Shown here piece by piece: positions 6,496 through 8,965 of a DNA stretch of 8,965 nucleotides. This stretch comes from Candidatus Komeilibacteria bacterium (GTDB lineage: Bacteria > Patescibacteriota > Patescibacteriia > UBA1558 > S5-K13), in NCBI GenBank assembly GCA_030591905.1, contig JAUVAE010000020.1, positions 1 through 8,965 on the forward strand. Direction: 5' to 3'. The position numbers were made by a program, and so were the translations under genes. The notes under the pieces were generated by a model. It was not told the DNA's origin, ran no database searches, and worked only from the letters and a program-made list of their open reading frames with translations. The number at the start of each line of letters is the position of its first letter. Position 1 is the stretch's first letter.

Positions 6496-7518
6496 TTAAG
6501 TTATTATGTTTAGACTATGTTTGCAATTCTGACATAAACCACTTTCATCATTACGGGTAATAATATAACCCTGTCTTTCAACATTTAAAGCCCCACACTC
6601 TGGACAATAAGTATTTTCCCGATCATCAGTAGCTACATTCCCTAAATAAACATATTTTAATCCAGCGTCCTTGCCGGCCTGATAAGCTTCTTCTAACTCT
6701 TGAAGAGAAGTAGAATTTTTCGATAATAATTTAAATGAAATTTCTGGTGAAAACTTAGAAATATGCCAAGGAGTATCACTACCCAGCTTATTTACAATAA
6801 AATTAGCAATATTTTTAAGCTGTCCCTTAACATTTGTTTCTCCAGGAATTAATAAAGTTGTTATTTCAATAAAAATTTTATTCTTTTTCAAATAAACTAA
6901 ATTATCAAGAATCGGTTCTAATGAACCACCAGTTATTTTCTGATATTTTTTATTTAAAAAAAACTTTAAATCAATATTTATAGCGTCTAAATAGGGAATT
7001 ATAGAATCCAAGCATTTTTTACTCATGAAACCATTTGAAATCCAAACATTTTTCAATTTATTCTGATGAGCCAATTTCATAATAGGCAAAGCTGTTTCTA
7101 AAAATATTGTTGGTTCAGTATAAGTATAAGCGATTGATAAACAATTATTTTCCTGAGCATCTTTAATAATTTGTTTTGCTTTGATAAGTTCTCCAGGAAA
7201 TTTATTATCTAATTTTTCAATTCTTTGTAATTGTGATATCTGCCAATTCTGACAATTCAAACAATGAAAATTACAACCCATTGCTGACACAGAATAAGCC
7301 AAAGATCCTGGTAAAAAATGAAAAAAAGGTTTCTTTTCAATCGGATCAATATTCTTAGCAATCAGTCTATTATAATTTAAAGAATATAATTTAGCTCCTA
7401 TATTTTTCCTAACTCCACAAAAACCAGTCTCATCTTCTGGGATATTACAAAAACGATTACATAGTTCACAATCGACTGTCCTATTCTTATTTTTTTTATA
7501 CAATAATGCTTCCTGCAT
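6496..7518 (-). CDS. amrS: AmmeMemoRadiSam system radical SAM enzyme
   Basis: Radical SAM protein of the AmrS type, related to pyruvate formate-lyase activating enzymes and usually found with MEMO and AMMECR1 partners; the reaction is still poorly defined in general. Cysteines in order: an N-terminal cluster C17, C20, C24, C34 (CELC...C...GFCGVR), the 4Fe-4S/SAM motif C82-x3-C86-x2-C89 (GCNFHCLNC), and C-terminal zinc-ribbon pairs C305/C308 and C329/C332. The core also has YTYTEPT (131-137), WISNGFM (159-165), INIDLKFF (180-187), EITTLLIPGET (218-228) and WHISKFSP (251-258), all typical of this subfamily. At 340 aa it is full length for the family. It is first in the - strand operon, and its start codon coincides with the predicted transcription start (leaderless). 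The MEMO-like product two genes on is the expected partner, with a secreted wall protein inserted between. Confidence 0.92.
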   Translation of the reverse strand: MQEALLYKKNKNRTVDCELCNRFCNIPEDETGFCGVRKNIGAKLYSLNYNRLIAKNIDPIEKKPFFHFLPGSLAYSVSAMGCNFHCLNCQNWQISQLQRIEKLDNKFPGELIKAKQIIKDAQENNCLSIAYTYTEPTIFLETALPIMKLAHQNKLKNVWISNGFMSKKCLDSIIPYLDAINIDLKFFLNKKYQKITGGSLEPILDNLVYLKKNKIFIEITTLLIPGETNVKGQLKNIANFIVNKLGSDTPWHISKFSPEISFKLLSKNSTSLQELEEAYQAGKDAGLKYVYLGNVATDDRENTYCPECGALNVERQGYIITRNDESGLCQNCKHSLNIIT

Positions 7519-7524
7519 ATCTGT

Positions 7525-7533
7525 ATTATAACA
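7525..7533 (-). promoter_or_regulatory. Extended -10 promoter of the amrS operon, predicted leaderless
   Basis: On the - strand TGTTATAAT (7533-7525) is a perfect extended -10 element. No good -35 is seen at 16-18 bases. The usual -7 to +1 spacing puts +1 at 7518, the A of the amrS start codon, so the mRNA would have no 5' leader. Confidence 0.6.
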
Positions 7534-7564
7534 TTAAAACTAAGGAACTAAAAAACAAAAACCA

Positions 7565-7593
7565 TTGACATTATCTTATATATATGCTATTAA
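7565..7593 (+). promoter_or_regulatory. Strong sigma-70-type promoter of the 177-aa protein gene
   Basis: A perfect -35 TTGACA (7565-7570), a 17-base spacer, and an extended -10 TGCTATTAA (TGn at 7585-7587, hexamer TATTAA at 7588-7593, 4 of 6 consensus bases). Predicted start is near 7600, giving a short leader of about 28 bases. It is divergent from the amrS promoter within a 109-base gap. Confidence 0.7.
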
Positions 7594-7617
7594 TATATAT
7601 TAAAAACAAAATAAATC

Positions 7618-7622
7618 GGAGG
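7618..7622 (+). promoter_or_regulatory. Strong Shine-Dalgarno site for the 177-aa protein gene
   Basis: GGAGG lies 5 bases before ATG 7628. It fixes that start and is the only full-consensus ribosome binding site among the genes of the window. Confidence 0.85.
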
Positions 7623-7627
7623 AAAAA

Positions 7628-8161
7628 ATGAAAATTAAAAAAGCTTTAAAGAAAAAACTGCTTAAGTTAATGCCGGGTTTACAAAAACTAAAAAAGGATT
7701 TGCAAGAACTTTCTGGAGAAAGCGACGCACTCATTAAACTTATCAGATTCTTCGAGACGGTTTCAGTCTGCGAAGACCAGGAAATTGAGAACCTTAAAAA
7801 CCTCATTACTACTTTCTGTGGGAAAAACAAGAAGAATTATTATGATGAAATCATCAAAGAACTAAAAGAATTACAAACACACCTTAATCGAGCTGGCCGG
7901 AATATGTTCGGCATGAACCGGACTGCACCAGGAGATTCTGTAAATGACAGTAATGTTTACCTAGGTAACATCAAGGGCCTCTCAACTCTTCCGGTTTCCT
8001 CTTGGAAAGCAGGAAAGGACAAAAAAAAGGGTGGTTGGGGATTTCCAGGTATGGAAGATGTCAACTCCTATGATGTTGTTTGTCTTCAAGCCCAAAGATT
8101 CATGGAATCTCATATTAAACCCATGATAGAAATCATTGACTGGCTTGAAAAGATCGTTTAA
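7628..8161 (+). CDS. Conserved-looking protein of unknown function, probably highly expressed
   Basis: I do not recognise a family. The 177-aa product has a very basic N-terminus (MKIKKALKKKLLKL) and then helical, charged, coiled-coil-like stretches (about 18-45 and 50-90, e.g. YYDEIIKELKELQTHL at 71-86). A glycine/lysine-rich middle follows (RNMFGMNRTAPGD at 91-103, GKDKKKGGWGFPGM at 129-142), then a C-terminal amphipathic helix (CLQAQRFMESHIKPMIEIIDWLEKIV). Cysteines are at 48, 64 and 152. There is no signal peptide or membrane segment, so it is probably cytoplasmic. It stands alone with its own promoter, full GGAGG site and strong terminator. Codon use differs from the neighbours: 5 of 6 Phe are TTC and only 1 of 13 Ile is ATA, where adjoining genes use TTT and ATA freely. 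That suits either high expression or recent transfer. The basic N-terminus could contact nucleic acid or membrane, but that is speculative. Confidence 0.8.
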   Translation: MKIKKALKKKLLKLMPGLQKLKKDLQELSGESDALIKLIRFFETVSVCEDQEIENLKNLITTFCGKNKKNYYDEIIKELKELQTHLNRAGRNMFGMNRTAPGDSVNDSNVYLGNIKGLSTLPVSSWKAGKDKKKGGWGFPGMEDVNSYDVVCLQAQRFMESHIKPMIEIIDWLEKIV

Positions 8162-8179
8162 AAGAAATATTTATGTACT

Positions 8180-8208
8180 CGGCTCTGTAATTTCAGAGCC
8201 GTTTTTTT
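8180..8208 (+). terminator. Strong intrinsic terminator after the 177-aa protein gene
   Basis: CGGCTCTG (8180-8187) and CAGAGCCG (8194-8201) form a perfect 8-bp GC-rich stem over TAATTT, followed at once by seven T's (8202-8208). It begins 18 bases after the stop codon and closes a one-gene transcription unit. Confidence 0.93.
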
Positions 8209-8222
8209 ATTCAAAATTTATC

Positions 8223-8250
8223 TTGTTCAAAGCTTTAAATCTGCTATAAT
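8223..8250 (+). promoter_or_regulatory. Extended -10 promoter reading into the long hairpin
   Basis: TGCTATAAT (8242-8250) is a perfect extended -10; TTGTTC (8223-8228) is a weak -35 at a 16-base spacing. Predicted +1 is about 8257. The first sizeable gene downstream starts at 8499, so the transcript would carry the whole hairpin region as a leader of about 240 bases or end as a non-coding RNA. Confidence 0.5.
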
Positions 8251-8280
8251 TCAATTAGTGGATTGTGATGAAATCTTATT

Positions 8281-8442
8281 AGATCCGCTACTTAATAACC
8301 TTTTCTACTGCAACTTTAAAATTTTAGCTACAAATTATTCAAAACTCATCATCTATGTATTCTACGTAAATTCCTCGTTTTTTATAATTTTCGCTCAAAA
8401 TTATTTTCGTTTCGTTACGAAAAATTATTAAGCAGTGGATCT
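8281..8442. repeat. Long imperfect inverted repeat / hairpin of about 160 bases
   Basis: The outer arms 8281-8298 and 8425-8442 pair at 16 of 18 positions plus one G-T wobble. Inner arms 8320-8345 and 8376-8402 also match as inverted copies with small gaps. The tip is TATGTA (8354-8359) with TACGTA (8363-8368) around a TTC loop. The whole stretch can therefore fold into one long, bulged hairpin. No start-to-stop gene is seen inside on either strand. The nested symmetry suggests a palindromic dispersed element, or a structured RNA if transcribed from the upstream promoter. Together with the flanking promoters it accounts for most of the gene-free stretch 8209-8498. Confidence 0.65.
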
Positions 8443-8448
8443 ATTTTT

Positions 8449-8457
8449 TGTTATAAT
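8449..8457 (+). promoter_or_regulatory. Extended -10 promoter of the mechanosensitive-channel gene
   Basis: TGTTATAAT (8449-8457) is a perfect extended -10 element without a recognisable -35. Predicted +1 is near 8464, leaving a leader of about 35 AT-rich bases with no Shine-Dalgarno before ATG 8499. It lies right at the outer edge of the long hairpin. Confidence 0.55.
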
Positions 8458-8498
8458 CAAGCCATAAAAATAGTTTAAATAATTTAATAATCAAACTT

Positions 8499-8965
8499 AT
8501 GTTTTTAGAACAATTAAAAAACCTCATTCTTTGGGGAAATAGTGGATACGCTTATTTAAAAGCAGCTATAATATTTATCGGTCTGCTTATTTTATTAAAA
8601 ATTTTTCGAGAAATTATCTTGGCTAAATTAAAAAAATTAGCTGAAAAAACTAAAACTAATTTTGATGATGTCTTAATAGACATATTTAAAACAATTAAAC
8701 CACCATTTTATTTACTAGCTTCTTTATATATTTCCATAAAAACTTTAGTCATTCCAGATATAGCAATTAAAGTAATAAATATTCTTTTTATTATTACAGT
8801 TATTTATGAAGTAATTCATGCTTTAGAAAAAATGATTGACTATTTATTTAAAGTCCAAGGCAAAGAAAACGATTCTATTGCTCGAACAATTAAACTTATT
8901 ATTAAAATTTGTATCTGGGCTTTTGGAATAGTATTGGCTCTTGGTAATTTAGGAGTGAATATTTC
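8499..8965 (+). CDS. Mechanosensitive ion channel family protein (MscS type), 5' part
   Basis: An open frame from ATG 8499 runs to the right edge without a stop, giving 155 complete codons, so the gene continues outside. The N-terminus has a short extracytoplasmic region and a first membrane segment (about YLKAAIIFIGLLILLKIF, 19-36). A charged segment follows, KLKKLAEKTKTNFDDVLIDIF (43-63), with the T...FDD.L pattern found before the second membrane segment in MscS-like proteins. Two more hydrophobic segments come next (about 69-85 and 90-106), then a linker KGKENDSIARTIK-like region and a last segment with IKICIWAFGIVLALGNLGVNI (about 134-154). The final NLGVNI is where the pore-lining helix of MscS proteins normally begins. 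Expected function is release of solutes on hypo-osmotic shock. The conserved pore helix and cytoplasmic beta domain lie outside the window. No ribosome binding site precedes the start. Confidence 0.85.
   Translation, partial: MFLEQLKNLILWGNSGYAYLKAAIIFIGLLILLKIFREIILAKLKKLAEKTKTNFDDVLIDIFKTIKPPFYLLASLYISIKTLVIPDIAIKVINILFIITVIYEVIHALEKMIDYLFKVQGKENDSIARTIKLIIKICIWAFGIVLALGNLGVNI

Noticed and set aside
6491..6504. Perfect 14-bp palindrome ATAACTTAAGTTAT over the stop codon of amrS
   Set aside because: Short, AT-only apart from two C/G pairs, and likely by chance in this composition; no T-run for a terminator.
7600..7830. Open frame of 76 codons on the - strand
   Set aside because: Antisense shadow of the promoter and start of the 177-aa gene; the + strand has a promoter, SD and terminator.
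8209..8498. tRNA or other classical RNA gene in the gene-free stretch
   Set aside because: No cloverleaf, no CCA end and no T-loop sequence; the symmetry is that of a single long hairpin.
1..8965. Alternative genetic code with TGA read as glycine or tryptophan
   Set aside because: No complete gene ends in TGA, but all conserved motifs are complete under the standard code and no gene needs read-through of TGA.

Overview
The window is strongly AT-rich and gene-dense. It has very short intergenic gaps, A/T-ending codons, a compact cell-surface polysaccharide block, a secreted wall-hydrolase-like protein with tandem C-terminal modules, and several palindromic dispersed repeats. Together these suggest a genome of the Candidate Phyla Radiation (Patescibacteria). 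That is an inference from style and gene content; no rRNA or other marker gene is present. The standard genetic code fits: all eight complete genes end in TAA or TAG and none needs a reassigned TGA.

Left part (1-4234, + strand): the decayed or truncated 3' end of an unidentified gene, then an 83-bp palindromic repeat. Next come an O-antigen ligase/polymerase-type membrane protein, a small DUF559 (Vsr-like fold) nuclease gene enclosed by inverted repeats, and two family 2 glycosyltransferases. The ligase/polymerase and the glycosyltransferases look like one surface-glycan operon. The DUF559 unit (about 1893-2362) appears to have been dropped into it: it gives the membrane protein a repeat-derived C-terminus and gives the next gene a Shine-Dalgarno-like stretch.

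Middle part (7518 down to 4239, - strand): a tight three-gene operon. In transcription order it holds an AmmeMemoRadiSam-type radical SAM enzyme, a secreted protein with a lysozyme-like domain and about four C-terminal modules, and a MEMO/LigB-superfamily protein that seems to have lost most of the family's metal-site residues. The promoter lies so close to the first start codon that the mRNA is predicted to be leaderless. The operon ends at an intrinsic terminator located inside the 3' coding end of the convergent glycosyltransferase gene. The third usual partner (AMMECR1) is not in the window.

Right part (7519-8965, + strand): a divergent promoter region drives a stand-alone gene for an unrecognised 177-aa protein. 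This gene has a near-ideal promoter, a strong ribosome binding site, a strong intrinsic terminator and codon use richer in C/G than its neighbours. After it come about 290 non-coding bases holding two extended -10 promoters and a long imperfect hairpin (8281-8442). The window closes with the 5' part of a mechanosensitive-channel (MscS) family gene that runs off the right edge.
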